A stretch of 64,000 bases of DNA from G963668605 sp963668605 (GTDB lineage: Bacteria; Acidobacteriota; Terriglobia; Bryobacterales; Bryobacteraceae): positions 6,448,001 through 6,512,000 of the forward strand of contig OY764903.1 in NCBI GenBank assembly GCA_963668605.1, in the 5' to 3' direction. Below, one piece after another: positions 28,636 to 37,540 of the stretch (position 1 is its first letter; each line of letters starts with the position of its first letter). The position numbers and the translations under genes were made by a program. The notes under the pieces are model-generated. The model searched no databases. It worked only from the letters and a program-made list of their open reading frames with translations, and was not told the DNA's origin.

Positions 28636-29712
28636 TTACTCTTTCTCTCGAACCGACGCGCACTCTTTTTCGAAGTCGAGCGTGCCGGCCGCCAGATCGT
28701 CCAGTGTCTGCCGGATCGCGTGCACGAACTCCGGATTTCCGTCATACGCCACGATGCCGCAACCCAGCAGGAATCCGGGCTGGTTGTGAAATTCTTTGAG
28801 GATCTCAACTGCCTGCCGCCGGATCGCCGAAGCCGGGCCACGGTTCACGAGAAGGGCATCCACGTTGGCGCGCACAGGTACGCCGGCGGCCAGCGCCTTT
28901 TCGCACCATTTTGCGAGGTTCGCAGGGCGATCCGAAAGAAACTGTGTGGCTCCCGTAGCGATCAGGTCGTCGATGATCGAAGTTGTGTTGCCGCCGATGA
29001 TGAGCGGCAGGAACCGTCCTCCCGCAGCTTTCAGTTCCGGCAGCACGTAGTCCCGATAAACCGGCAAGACCAGTGATTTGACTATGCGGGGAGACGCTAG
29101 CGTCGGAGTGGCGCGGGAATCGAAGATGATCGGTTCGACCCCTCGTCGAAGAAATGCCTTGCCGAATTCCACGGTGACACGCGCGCAGAACTCAATCACC
29201 TCTCGCGCGAAGTCGGGGTCTTCGACGGTCAGCATTACGAACTTCTCGGCGCCAATCAACTCCGCCGCCATAGAATACGGTCCCGTCACCGCGCCACGTA
29301 GGATCACGTTGCGTCCGATCTCACCGTAGAGCTTGCCTGCAACCTCCAGGTACACGGGCATCCGGCAAGCGCTGTCCGGGTCGGGAATGCCAAGCTTCGA
29401 AAGAGCCGCCCGGCTGTCGATGATCGGCTCCACAATGCCCGGGCAATCGTTGCTGTCTTCGAAGTAGACCACCTTGCATCCAAGCGCTTCCGCCTCGACA
29501 TTGTACACATCAATGCCGATAACCAGCATGTCCGGGTCGTACGTTTCCAATTCCTTGACCAGCCCGGCGTGCAAGTACTCGGCATTGCGACAGATTTCGG
29601 ACGGCGACTTCCCGATCAGGGCGCCTTTGTGCTCGTAAATCGCGGGGACGAATGGGACACGGTCCGCCCGGCCCATCGCGTAGACCGTCTCAACTCGCTC
29701 TCTCTTGGTCAC
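28636..29712 (-). CDS. Uroporphyrinogen-decarboxylase-like protein (MtaA/CmuA type)
   Basis: 358 aa with the URO-D barrel: TKRERVETVYAMGRADRVPFVP, a GAVTGPYSMAAELIG segment, and IIGGNTTSIIDDLIATGA near the end. The C-terminal GCGIVAYDGNPEFVHAI corresponds to the Cys-containing loop of corrinoid/CoM methyltransferases of the MtaA family rather than heme-pathway HemE. It may therefore be a methyltransferase. It has no corrinoid-protein partner in the window, so its pathway is open. Confidence 0.75.
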   Translation of the reverse strand: MTKRERVETVYAMGRADRVPFVPAIYEHKGALIGKSPSEICRNAEYLHAGLVKELETYDPDMLVIGIDVYNVEAEALGCKVVYFEDSNDCPGIVEPIIDSRAALSKLGIPDPDSACRMPVYLEVAGKLYGEIGRNVILRGAVTGPYSMAAELIGAEKFVMLTVEDPDFAREVIEFCARVTVEFGKAFLRRGVEPIIFDSRATPTLASPRIVKSLVLPVYRDYVLPELKAAGGRFLPLIIGGNTTSIIDDLIATGATQFLSDRPANLAKWCEKALAAGVPVRANVDALLVNRGPASAIRRQAVEILKEFHNQPGFLLGCGIVAYDGNPEFVHAIRQTLDDLAAGTLDFEKECASVREKE

Positions 29713-29910
29713 AGTGCCAGTTCCTTTCGGGGCAGCGCAATAGTCGTTGTGAACCGGTTCACTCGCTCAGTCCACCTTGCGGGACGTACTAATCCCTGCG
29801 TACCTCGTAAAGCATAACACCTGCCGGCCAATTATTGGCGCTATCGACGAGGGTTTTGAGTTTGCCGCGCGCAGTTCCCCACGCCCTGCTGTATGATGTC
29901 TCTGATCGCT

Positions 29911-31395
29911 ATGAACACTGATCGAAGGCAATTCCTCCGCTCCGTAGCCACCGGCGCCGCGAGCGCGCCCGTCATCCTCGGCCAGCGCGCCCGCCGGCCC
30001 AATGTGCTCTTCATCCTGGTCGACGAATGGCGCACGCAGGCCACCGGCTACAACGGCGATTTGAACGTTCGCACTCCCGTGATCGATCGCCTCGCCGGCC
30101 AAAGCGTGAGCTTTGATACCGCTGTTTCGAGTTGCCCCGTCTGCTGTCCATACCGCGCCAGCCTCATTACCGGCCAGTACCCTCTGACGAACGGCGTCTT
30201 CATCAACGACGTGCCGCTCCAACCGAACGGCGTCACGATGGGAGAAGCCTTCAAACGTGCCGGATATAGCACCGGTTACATCGGCAAGTGGCACCTCTAC
30301 GGCAGTCCCAAGGGTGCGAACGAGCGGCGTCAGGATTACATCCCGCCTGACAAGCGCTTCGGCTTCGACTACTGGAAAGTGTGCGATTGCACCCACAACT
30401 ACAACAAGTCGCTCTACTACGAGGGCAATGACCAGACGCCAAAATACTGGCCCGGCTACGACGCCTTCGCCCAATCGGCGGACGCCTGCTCCTTCATCGA
30501 GCGCCAGGCAAAATCGAGCGAACCGTTTTGCCTGGTCCTCTCGCTCGGTCCGCCGCACTTCCCGCTGCACACGGCTCCCGAAAAATTTGAGGCCATGTAC
30601 AAAGGTCGGGAGATCCGGTTCCGCGACAACGTGCCAAAGGACCTGCGCGAAGAGGCCGGGGACATGCTCCGCGGCTATTACGCCCACATCGCCGCGCTCG
30701 ATGAATGCGTTGATAGCCTGCTCGCCTCACTCGACCGCGCCCGCATCGCGGAAGACACCATCGTGGTGTTCACCTCCGATCACGGTGACATGATGCTCTC
30801 ACAGGGGCTCACGACGAAACTATACCCGTGGGACGAATCGATCCGCGTGCCCTTCCTGGTGCGCTATCCGCGCAAACTTGGAACGAAGGCCCGCCGCATC
30901 CGGACACCGCTCAATGCGCCCGACATCTTCCCGACCCTGCTCGGGCTCGCCGGCATACCCATCCCCGGCTCTGTCGAGGGCGCCGACCATTCCGGCATCA
31001 TCAACGGGCGGCCCGAAGCCAGCGGTGAACCCGGTACCCTGCTGAATCTCGCTGTCCCCATCACCGAGGCCCGCCGCCACGGTTTCGCGGAATATCGCGG
31101 GCTGCGCACACCGCGCTACACCTACGTGCGATCGATCCGCGGCCCCTGGTTGCTCTATGACAACCAGACCGATCCGTACCAGATGCACAATCTCATCGGC
31201 AAGCCCGAGGCAAAGCAATTGCACTCGCGCCTCGACCGCGACCTCGACGCCGAACTGAAGCGCCGCAAAGACGACTTTCTCCCGGCGGCCGAGTACCTCC
31301 GGCGCGCAGGCTTGGGTCACTATAAGGAGGCCAACGTGAAGATCGGCCGGCACCCCAGCCCGTGGGGCGACTGGGATTCCACGTTGCAGCCGTAG
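29911..31395 (+). CDS. Tat-exported type I sulfatase
   Basis: About 494 aa from ATG 29911; in-frame ATGs at 29893 and 29896 are also possible, and none has a strong ribosome site. The start MNTDRRQFLRSVATGA is a Tat signal. The fold is given by RPNVLFILVDEWRTQATGY, the signature C78-C-P-Y-R82 (first cysteine as formylglycine precursor), IGKWHLYG, and FTSDHGDMM. Distinct from the sulfatases at 23564 and 61988 in sequence and signature, so probably another subfamily and sulfate position. Convergent with the oxidoreductase gene with only 13 bases between. Confidence 0.88.
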   Translation: MNTDRRQFLRSVATGAASAPVILGQRARRPNVLFILVDEWRTQATGYNGDLNVRTPVIDRLAGQSVSFDTAVSSCPVCCPYRASLITGQYPLTNGVFINDVPLQPNGVTMGEAFKRAGYSTGYIGKWHLYGSPKGANERRQDYIPPDKRFGFDYWKVCDCTHNYNKSLYYEGNDQTPKYWPGYDAFAQSADACSFIERQAKSSEPFCLVLSLGPPHFPLHTAPEKFEAMYKGREIRFRDNVPKDLREEAGDMLRGYYAHIAALDECVDSLLASLDRARIAEDTIVVFTSDHGDMMLSQGLTTKLYPWDESIRVPFLVRYPRKLGTKARRIRTPLNAPDIFPTLLGLAGIPIPGSVEGADHSGIINGRPEASGEPGTLLNLAVPITEARRHGFAEYRGLRTPRYTYVRSIRGPWLLYDNQTDPYQMHNLIGKPEAKQLHSRLDRDLDAELKRRKDDFLPAAEYLRRAGLGHYKEANVKIGRHPSPWGDWDSTLQP

Positions 31396-31408
31396 CCGTC
31401 TCTGCGAA

Positions 31409-32626
31409 TCAATAGCGAAGTTTGAGTTTCACTTCTTTACGCGCTTCCGACTTCAAAAGTTCGTCCCAGGTGATGATCGCTTCTTTGAGCGCCGCCTCGC
31501 GGCCGAGGATCGCACTGAGCGTCGACTCGACGGCGCTGGGCGCGTTGTTGACCGGCTTGGAATCGCGGATCGAACGAATGAAGGTCTTGATGTTGTTCGC
31601 CGTGCCTTGATTCATGGTGGCGTCTTTTTCGACTCCTGGCCACGCCTTCGTCCCGTAGATGCGAACCATCCCGTTGTATCTCGTTTCCAGCGTCCCGTGA
31701 ATGCCGAAACAGTTGGTGACAATGCCGCCCGTTGACTTCCCGAGTTGTATCTCGCTACACAGCACGTGCGCGCCGTTGGGATACCAATAGGTGACCGCGT
31801 AGTGGTCCCATCCAGAATTGCCCCGGTCCTGAGGCGTACCGCGCCAATTGCCAAGACCGCCAGTGCCGAACGCCTTCACGGGATGCCCCTGCATGAACCA
31901 GTTCATGCCATCGACGACGTGGATGCCCTGCTCCACAAGGATGTCGCCGCCGAGGGCAAGGTCGCTATAGAAATTCTTCAACCGGATTAGTTCCGGATCA
32001 AGACCCTCGTAATTCTTGGTAAGGCCGGAACGGGAGCCGTGGAAGTAGGACTGGCCAAACACTGGGCTTCCGATGTCGCCGCGGTGAACTCGGGCCGTCG
32101 CTTCTTGAAAACTCTCTTGCGCGCGCATCTGGAAGTCGACCCAGAAACTGCGACCCTTCGCAGCGGCAGTGCGGCCGGCCTCGGTCACCTCTTTGCAGCC
32201 GGGCACGTCGACCGCTACCGGCTTGGCAAGATAAACGTGCTTGCCCGCAGCCACCGCTGCGCGAGCGTGCAAAGGATGGTAGTAAGGCGGAGTCTCAATT
32301 ACGACCGCATCGACTTTCGATTCGGCCAGTTCGCGATAGGCGTCCGGCCCATAATAGGAGCGGTTTGCGCCGACACTGTATTTGTCCCGGAGACCGTCCA
32401 GGTTCGCGCGAACCACGTCCGCCGCGGCCACCAGTTTCGCTCCCGTGTGCTCGATAAACAGCGGCGCAATCCACGAACCGCGGTTGCCGCAGCCAATCAG
32501 TCCGAATTCGACGTTGGAGTTGGCTTGGGATCCGAAGGCCACTCGCGGCGAAACCAGCAACAGTCCGCTGGTGGCGCCGCGAAGAAAGTTTCGACGGTTG
32601 GAATTTGGTTTCTCTTGATCTGGCAC
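31409..32626 (-). CDS. Tat-exported Gfo/Idh/MocA-family oxidoreductase
   Basis: 405 aa. The Tat signal SNRRNFLRGATSGLLLVSPRVAFG is followed by the Rossmann motif GLIGCGNRGSW (about residues 42-52). The usual EKP motif reads AKP (134-136), so the Lys-Pro pair is kept but the Glu is not. The C-terminal sheet domain contains DLALGGDILVEQGIHVVDGMNW (shortened). Such exported dehydrogenases act on sugars or sugar acids with NAD(P)-type cofactors. A perfect CRISPR repeat lies 72 bp upstream of the start on the same strand, which may be part of its 5' leader. Confidence 0.85.
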   Translation of the reverse strand: MPDQEKPNSNRRNFLRGATSGLLLVSPRVAFGSQANSNVEFGLIGCGNRGSWIAPLFIEHTGAKLVAAADVVRANLDGLRDKYSVGANRSYYGPDAYRELAESKVDAVVIETPPYYHPLHARAAVAAGKHVYLAKPVAVDVPGCKEVTEAGRTAAAKGRSFWVDFQMRAQESFQEATARVHRGDIGSPVFGQSYFHGSRSGLTKNYEGLDPELIRLKNFYSDLALGGDILVEQGIHVVDGMNWFMQGHPVKAFGTGGLGNWRGTPQDRGNSGWDHYAVTYWYPNGAHVLCSEIQLGKSTGGIVTNCFGIHGTLETRYNGMVRIYGTKAWPGVEKDATMNQGTANNIKTFIRSIRDSKPVNNAPSAVESTLSAILGREAALKEAIITWDELLKSEARKEVKLKLRY

Positions 32627-32653
32627 GGCTCCTCCTTGGGGGATCCGTGCCGA

Positions 32654-32893
32654 TCATATCAACTGACGCCGCACCCGGCAAACCAAGTCTGCGAATTGCT
32701 TCAATGGGGCCGCAGCATTGCTGCTGCGGAAATAAGTTAGGAAGAACGGATTGCTGTTCGTGGTCCGGGCGCGGATGAATTCAATCGCCATGTCCACCTC
32801 GGAATCCGTCTCATACCGCGGAATAGTGAGTTGCTCGGGAGTATCGCGGTAATAAAACGCCTTCGAGAAGCGCATGTGGAAGTTGTGAGACAT
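32654..32893 (-). pseudogene. Possible sulfatase fragment cut by a CRISPR repeat
   Basis: A 79-codon frame. Residues YETDSEVDMAIEFIRARTTNSNPFFL resemble the sulfatase segment before the second metal loop (compare AAVDWLKRRSDKPFFL in the 61988 sulfatase). Right after PFFLT the frame continues into the CRISPR repeat, encoding FRSSNAAAPLK, and then into unrelated sequence. The resemblance is short and I am not certain; it may instead be a chance frame. Confidence 0.4.
32698..32733 (-). repeat. Solitary perfect CRISPR repeat
   Basis: Thirty-six bases identical to the array consensus (begins GCTTCAATGGGG, hairpin CCGCAGCA-TTGC-TGCTGCGG, ends GGAAAT on the plus strand). No second repeat and no spacer-sized copy is nearby. 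In the crRNA direction it points to lower coordinates, the same as the array and the downstream Gfo/Idh/MocA gene. Its flanks match neither the leader nor the array trailer. Confidence 0.97.
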
Positions 32894-33073
32894 TAACGCT
32901 TATCACTGGGCAGGATGTAATGGAGGAATCGCGCTGCCCAGGAATTGGAAAGACAGTCAGAGGTCCCGGCTCCACCCCAGGCCCAAGTTCCTGCCGCCGC
33001 AAATCTACAAATACCACCGGCGGAAGCACAGCCTGCTTCACCGCATTCAGCCACCAAGCTTCACGTAGCGGCG
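32894..33073. other. Short unassigned intergenic region
   Basis: Downstream of the large exported protein on the minus strand. Open frames cross it, but all look like shadows. No feature recognised. Confidence 0.35.
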
Positions 33074-36000
33074 CTACGGCCGCCCGAGCGTAAACCAGGT
33101 AGAGTTGATGGCCTGAAATCGCGAGAACCTGAAGCTTTCCCTGTTCTGCCCGTTCGATACGGTGTATTCGGTCCAGGCATTGATCTTGATCTTCTGGGTC
33201 AGATCCAAGGGAAGGCGTGGCTGATAAGACGCAGAGCAGTTGGTGCAAGTGAGCTCCCCAAATTCGGATGGGTAGTCGAATATTTCGATATCCCAGAACT
33301 TGGACATCGCTTGTCCGCTGAGCGTGATCACCCGGAGCCGCGCGTGTTTCACCGTCTTCCCCATGGAGTCCAAGTCGCCTTCGACATCGATGTCGTAGGT
33401 GCCGGAAGAACTACCCATGACGGTAGCGCGTCCCTTGGCCTCAAAATGGGTGCCGGTCCAAGTCAGCGGCGGCGAGCCGCTCCACCCGGAGTACGGGGTG
33501 TTCTGAATTTCGAAGTCGTTGGCCCGGCAGAACTCCTGCCCGAATAGCGAGAACGTCGGATCGACGTATTTGAAACACAGGGAACCGCGAAAGACCAACT
33601 TGAACCCACGCGTCTTCTGCAGCCAGGCGAGCAGCGGCTGCTCGTAGCCCACGGTCAACGTGATATTGGTTAGCTGGTCGTACGGTTTCACCGCCCGGCC
33701 ATTCGGTACCATCACCGTCAGCGAATCCTGGGACTGTAACTGCGTGGCATCGAACGACAAGGGGGCGTTACTCAGAGCGGACCCCGGGATCCTGTCGAAA
33801 GTCGTGCGGCCCGTCCTGTAGACGATGGCTTCCGCGTCGGCCCCCCCAGCGACTTCCACCTGGATCTTCGATCCGGCCGGGGGCTGATTGGCCACGGTCA
33901 CCGAATAGGAACGTGCGGAAAGGTCCTGCGCGCCCACCATGAAGCTCACCGAGGATGGCGTCAAAGAATCGGCAGGCTGCGTAATGCTCCCGTGTCCGCT
34001 CTCGTTACCGCGGCCAAGCAGGTCGGGCGTCGGAAACTGTGGGCCGCCCGGGTAAACGGTTCCCGCCATATAGCTGCTGATGAACGACCGCCATTGCGCG
34101 CTCAGGTCGGGCACCAGTTGCTGCAGGGCCTCCACCGGGCTCACGGCAGGTTTCGGCGGCTTGGATAGAGGCCCTGCTTCCAATGCCAACAAACGGCCTA
34201 CGAAGCCGGGGCCGCCATTGCGGTCGGCCAGGTGGTGGAGGAACAGAGACGCCCCGTAACCGTGCTCTTGCGCCGGCTTGCCGCCGGCGCCACCGGGATA
34301 AGCCAGGCCGTGCTTCAGAAAGGCCGAATAGTTGTCGCTGGATTGAAGGCTCCCCTGACGCGGCTCCACCGTGGCTGGGATGTAGTTCAGATCTGGCGAC
34401 AGCATCTTTTCCAGCCATGTGGACGCGGCTTCATGCATCCAATACCAGGGACCGCCGCTGGACCCGACCTCCGAATTATCGCGCGGGTCACAGAGCGTCT
34501 GCGCTAAGTGGAAGAGTTCGTGTGCGGCGGTGAGCTTCATGGTTGGCACGGCAGACGTCAGCGTGTTGGTCCCGTCATAGACCTTGTTCAGGTTGAGACC
34601 TAGGAAGTAGGAGTCCGGTCCCGACTTGGGACTCTCCTGGTAGCCCCACATGTCATCGTTCTCGTAAAAGTAATAAAAGGGAAGCTTACCGAACGCGTAG
34701 ACTTGGACTTCGATATAGGGGACGGTCCGCCGGCTCCAACTCATGCCAACCTTCTCTTCCAGGTAGTCGTAGGCATTGTCGAGAGCGTCCAGGAGTTCCT
34801 GCCCAATAGTGGCCTGCGCTTGATTGCTCCACTCGGGAACCCGCATCCGGAACTTGCCCTTCGTGCTGAGCCGATACCCGGGATCGGTCACGATTGCAGC
34901 CAAGATGAGTGACCTGGAAGCACTCGATTCACCCGCCCAGACCACGGCGCTGTTACGGGGCAGCAAAGAACCGGAGGGGCCCAGGTTGGCCACCGCTTGG
35001 CTGCCCTGCACTTGGGCCTGCACGAAGCGGATGACAGGTCCGTGGGCACCCTGCTCCTGTAACAGCATCATGTAGCTGGCCGTCGGGTTTGGCGGCTGCT
35101 TGAAGTCCAGGCGCACTTCGACCGCCGCGGAAGGCTGCGTGGAAATGCCGTCGATGGCGTAAAGCTCGCTCATCTGGGTGGGGTCCGTCGCACTCTGCGC
35201 GCGGTAGACCCGGAGGGTGTCTCCGGCCGCGAGCACGCCCGCGGCGGCCGTCACCGAAACGCCCGACGCGCTGAGTGTGACGCCGCTCACCGTGGCTGCC
35301 GCGTTGGCCAGAGACTGCCAGGTCCCGCTGTACGCCATCGAGATGCCCGCCTGAGACTCTGCCTTCTCTGTCCGCACGGTAAACGACACGAGTGACCCGC
35401 CAGGCGTGTCCGGCACCTGGAAGTTGAGTTGATAGACCCCGACGAAATACGGTGCCAGCCCGGCGAAAACGGGTTTGACCGCCATACTTCCGATCAATAT
35501 CGTCATGTCGTCGGTGACTCTATTGAGCGGCGCGGCCGCACTGTCATCGCCTCCGCCCGCGCCGCTGGTGATCTCGGGATCTACGGCGCCGAGACCGTTC
35601 GCGTAACAGAAGAGGTACTCGCCTGCCTTGGCCGGCGCTGCGGCCGAGACCGCCGTGTAGTCGGAATGGAACACCAGAGGTTCGCCTTTGCCATCCATTG
35701 TCTTGGTGAAGAGGCGGGGCGCGCGGGACACAATCGTTACCGGCGCCCATGCGCTGTCGCCTCCGGCGGTTCGCACCCGCAGGTTGACCGCAGACCCGAC
35801 CCCGAAAGGCATGAGAGCGTTGATTTGGCCGGCAGAGACGAACCACAGCGGGGCGTTTGAGACTTTGCTTCCGTCCTGTACTTCCACGGACACGCCGTTC
35901 AGCGACGAAGGCAGCGGAATACTGGGTGCCACCTTCGTGCCGGGTGCCAGACTCATCCCGTAAATGGAAACCAACGTTCCGGGTGCAATGGCGGTTGAGC

Positions 36001-36112
36001 CATCGGCGGCATTCAACACGCCACCTTTCGCGATGGCCGGAGCCTGACCGAGTGTGGCGACCGGCGCAAGAGCCGTGATCAGGAAAGACCAGAGTACGAC
36101 CTGACTCTTCAT
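33074..36112 (-). CDS. Large exported protein: TIGR03437-like N-terminus plus HExxH peptidase-like domain
   Basis: 1012 aa. Signal peptide (VLWSFLITALAPVATLGQ). Residues about 25-270 resemble the Solibacter-type TIGR03437 domain: IAPGTLVSIYGMSLAPGT, LWFVSAGQINALMPFGV, EYLFCYANGLGAVDPEI, YQLNFQVP. The middle contains a zinc-peptidase-like AAHELFH (H531-E532-L-F-H535), followed about 30 residues later by WMHEAASTWLE, whose acidic residue could be the third ligand. The C-terminal third is beta-rich with no recognised family. Secreted or surface-anchored metalloprotein is the best inference; substrate unknown. A GGGAG site precedes the start. Confidence 0.7.
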   Translation of the reverse strand: MKSQVVLWSFLITALAPVATLGQAPAIAKGGVLNAADGSTAIAPGTLVSIYGMSLAPGTKVAPSIPLPSSLNGVSVEVQDGSKVSNAPLWFVSAGQINALMPFGVGSAVNLRVRTAGGDSAWAPVTIVSRAPRLFTKTMDGKGEPLVFHSDYTAVSAAAPAKAGEYLFCYANGLGAVDPEITSGAGGGDDSAAAPLNRVTDDMTILIGSMAVKPVFAGLAPYFVGVYQLNFQVPDTPGGSLVSFTVRTEKAESQAGISMAYSGTWQSLANAAATVSGVTLSASGVSVTAAAGVLAAGDTLRVYRAQSATDPTQMSELYAIDGISTQPSAAVEVRLDFKQPPNPTASYMMLLQEQGAHGPVIRFVQAQVQGSQAVANLGPSGSLLPRNSAVVWAGESSASRSLILAAIVTDPGYRLSTKGKFRMRVPEWSNQAQATIGQELLDALDNAYDYLEEKVGMSWSRRTVPYIEVQVYAFGKLPFYYFYENDDMWGYQESPKSGPDSYFLGLNLNKVYDGTNTLTSAVPTMKLTAAHELFHLAQTLCDPRDNSEVGSSGGPWYWMHEAASTWLEKMLSPDLNYIPATVEPRQGSLQSSDNYSAFLKHGLAYPGGAGGKPAQEHGYGASLFLHHLADRNGGPGFVGRLLALEAGPLSKPPKPAVSPVEALQQLVPDLSAQWRSFISSYMAGTVYPGGPQFPTPDLLGRGNESGHGSITQPADSLTPSSVSFMVGAQDLSARSYSVTVANQPPAGSKIQVEVAGGADAEAIVYRTGRTTFDRIPGSALSNAPLSFDATQLQSQDSLTVMVPNGRAVKPYDQLTNITLTVGYEQPLLAWLQKTRGFKLVFRGSLCFKYVDPTFSLFGQEFCRANDFEIQNTPYSGWSGSPPLTWTGTHFEAKGRATVMGSSSGTYDIDVEGDLDSMGKTVKHARLRVITLSGQAMSKFWDIEIFDYPSEFGELTCTNCSASYQPRLPLDLTQKIKINAWTEYTVSNGQNRESFRFSRFQAINSTWFTLGRP

Positions 36113-36408
36113 GGCCTTATCTCCCTAAATGAGACTGAAACAATTGCTGATTCGAGCCGATTACGGCAATACGCCGGGATTTCCATTTTGGCTCCCGGCA
36201 TGGGGCCAGTATACACCCACCTCCTTCCTGCGATCCTCCGTGGTCGGTTCTTATCCTTTGGGAGCCGTGTTCCCCTCCGCAAGGCGCAGTTTTGGCCTGC
36301 CGTAAAATTCGAAATCCGGGAAACTTCGTCTTTTCAACGCCTGCCACAAACACCTCTCCCACCCTCACCTCCGTGGTCGCCTGATTTCGCCGTTCCGATC
36401 GCCTCTCC

Positions 36409-36660
36409 TTACCCGCTCGCCACTGCCAGCGCGTCGATGCGCCGTACCATGCTCTCGAACAGCCGCCGTGTCAGATGGCTCTCGGCCAGCAACAGCCAGT
36501 AGTAGCGCGCGTGCTTCACCAGCCGGCCACCGGTCTTCACCAGTCGCTGCTGCAGGCTCGTCAGCGACCAGTGGTCGATCTTCTTCGGCAGCACCAACCG
36601 CCGCCACCGGTTCCCCAGGTTGTAGGCGATCAGGCTCAGCAGGAGCCGTACCTCGTTGGA
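36409..36660 (-). pseudogene. IS1380-family transposase, C-terminal fragment
   Basis: Minus-strand frame EVRLLLSLIAYNLGNRWRRL, then VLPKKIDHWSLTSLQQRLVK and ARYYWLLLAESHLTRRLF, is typical of the end of IS1380 transposases. There is no start: at 36660 the sequence switches abruptly to group II intron sequence on the opposite strand. Stop codon at 36409-36411. Inactive. The 296 bases from 36113 to 36408 contain no recognised gene and may include the former IS right end. Confidence 0.85.
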
Positions 36661-36663
36661 CCG

Positions 36664-37243
36664 AAAACGGTGGCAGTAACATTTACGTTCGCAGCGAGCG
36701 GGTCAACGAGTGATGGAGAGCGTTGCGCGATTCATCACGCAAAAGCTCAAGCTCAAGGTGAATGAGGCCAAGAGTGCGGTGGCGCGACCGCAGGAACGGA
36801 AGTTTCTTGGGTTCAGCTTTACGGCTGGTTCAGAGGTCAATCGCGTCATTGCGCCGAAGGCTTTGGATCGGTTTAAGCGACGAATCCGGGAGATCACGGG
36901 ACGGGCGAAGGGCGTCAGCATGGAGACGACTATGGAGGAGTTGGCACCGTATATGCGGGGCTGGCGAGGCTATTTCGGTTTCTGCGAAACGCCTAGGGTG
37001 CTGATTGGTTTAACGCGCTGGGTCCGGTTGCGGCTCAGGGCGGCTATGTGGCGGCAGTGGAAAACACCGCGCCGTCGCCGGGCGGCCCTGTTGGGACTGG
37101 GGGTGCGCGAGCCGCTGGCGGGCCGCACCGCTGTCAGCAGTCGAGGCCCTTGGTACCTCGCGAAGACCAAGGCCCTGGCCGTAGGGCTTTCTAATGCGTA
37201 CTTCAAATCGCTTGGGCTTCCATCATTGTTCGAGGACTGTTAG
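36664..37243 (+). pseudogene. Group II intron reverse transcriptase/maturase, 3' fragment
   Basis: Reads GGSNIYVRS and then, after a small frameshifting deletion near 36695-36703, RAGQRVMESVARFITQKLKL and KVNEAKSAVARPQERKFLGF, the end of the reverse-transcriptase thumb. The maturase X domain follows (LRGW-like YMRGWRGYFGFCETP), ending GPWYLAKTKALAVGLSNAYF and LGLPSLF. Only the C-terminal part of an LtrA-type protein is present. It abuts the IS1380 fragment without any spacer, so the 5' half of the intron was lost in a rearrangement. Confidence 0.88.
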
Positions 37244-37250
37244 TGCAACC

Positions 37251-37328
37251 GACTCGAACCGCCGTGTACGGACCCGTACGCACGGTGGTGTGGCAGGGGT
37301 CGGCGGGTGACCGCCGCCCCTATGCCGA
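37251..37328 (+). ncRNA. Group II intron 3' end (domains V-VI), partial intron
   Basis: Immediately after the maturase stop, CCGCCGTGTACG pairs with CGTACGCACGGTGG around a short GAC loop. It is followed by a second hairpin, GGGGTCGGCGGG-TGA-CCGCCGCCCC (imperfect). This arrangement and wording matches the usual 3' structure of bacterial group II introns after an LtrA gene. The exact boundary is uncertain; the intron is non-functional because its 5' part is missing. Confidence 0.5.
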
Positions 37329-37334
37329 TCATAG

Positions 37335-37415
37335 CCTACGGCGTGAGCCGTGTGGAATAGCTCAGCCCCAGAGATCGCGCATATCAGATGCCATGCTACC
37401 GTACCGGAACAGCCG
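37335..37415 (-). mobile_element. Short RAYT 3'-end remnant
   Basis: Contains the REP arm CGGCGTGAGCCGTGTGG and then CAGCCCCAGAGATCGCGCAT, the reverse complement of the end of the RAYT gene at 26531-26983. Only this terminal part remains. The bases 37416-37540 beyond it are unassigned and very GC-rich. Confidence 0.6.
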
Positions 37416-37540
37416 CGTGCGCTGACATGGCGGCCGTGTACACCGCTCCCGCCGCGGCCGGCTGCAATGACTCGGAAGGCGGACGCCCGCGTCCGCAACG
37501 GGCCCCCCGGCCCGTTTCAGGATCCGATAAACGGCTCACG

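Noticed and set aside
32654..32697. A CreA-like guide downstream of the solo repeat matching the cas promoter
   Set aside because: I compared the bases after the handle with the region upstream of 54543 and saw only a five-base match. No target can be supported inside this window.
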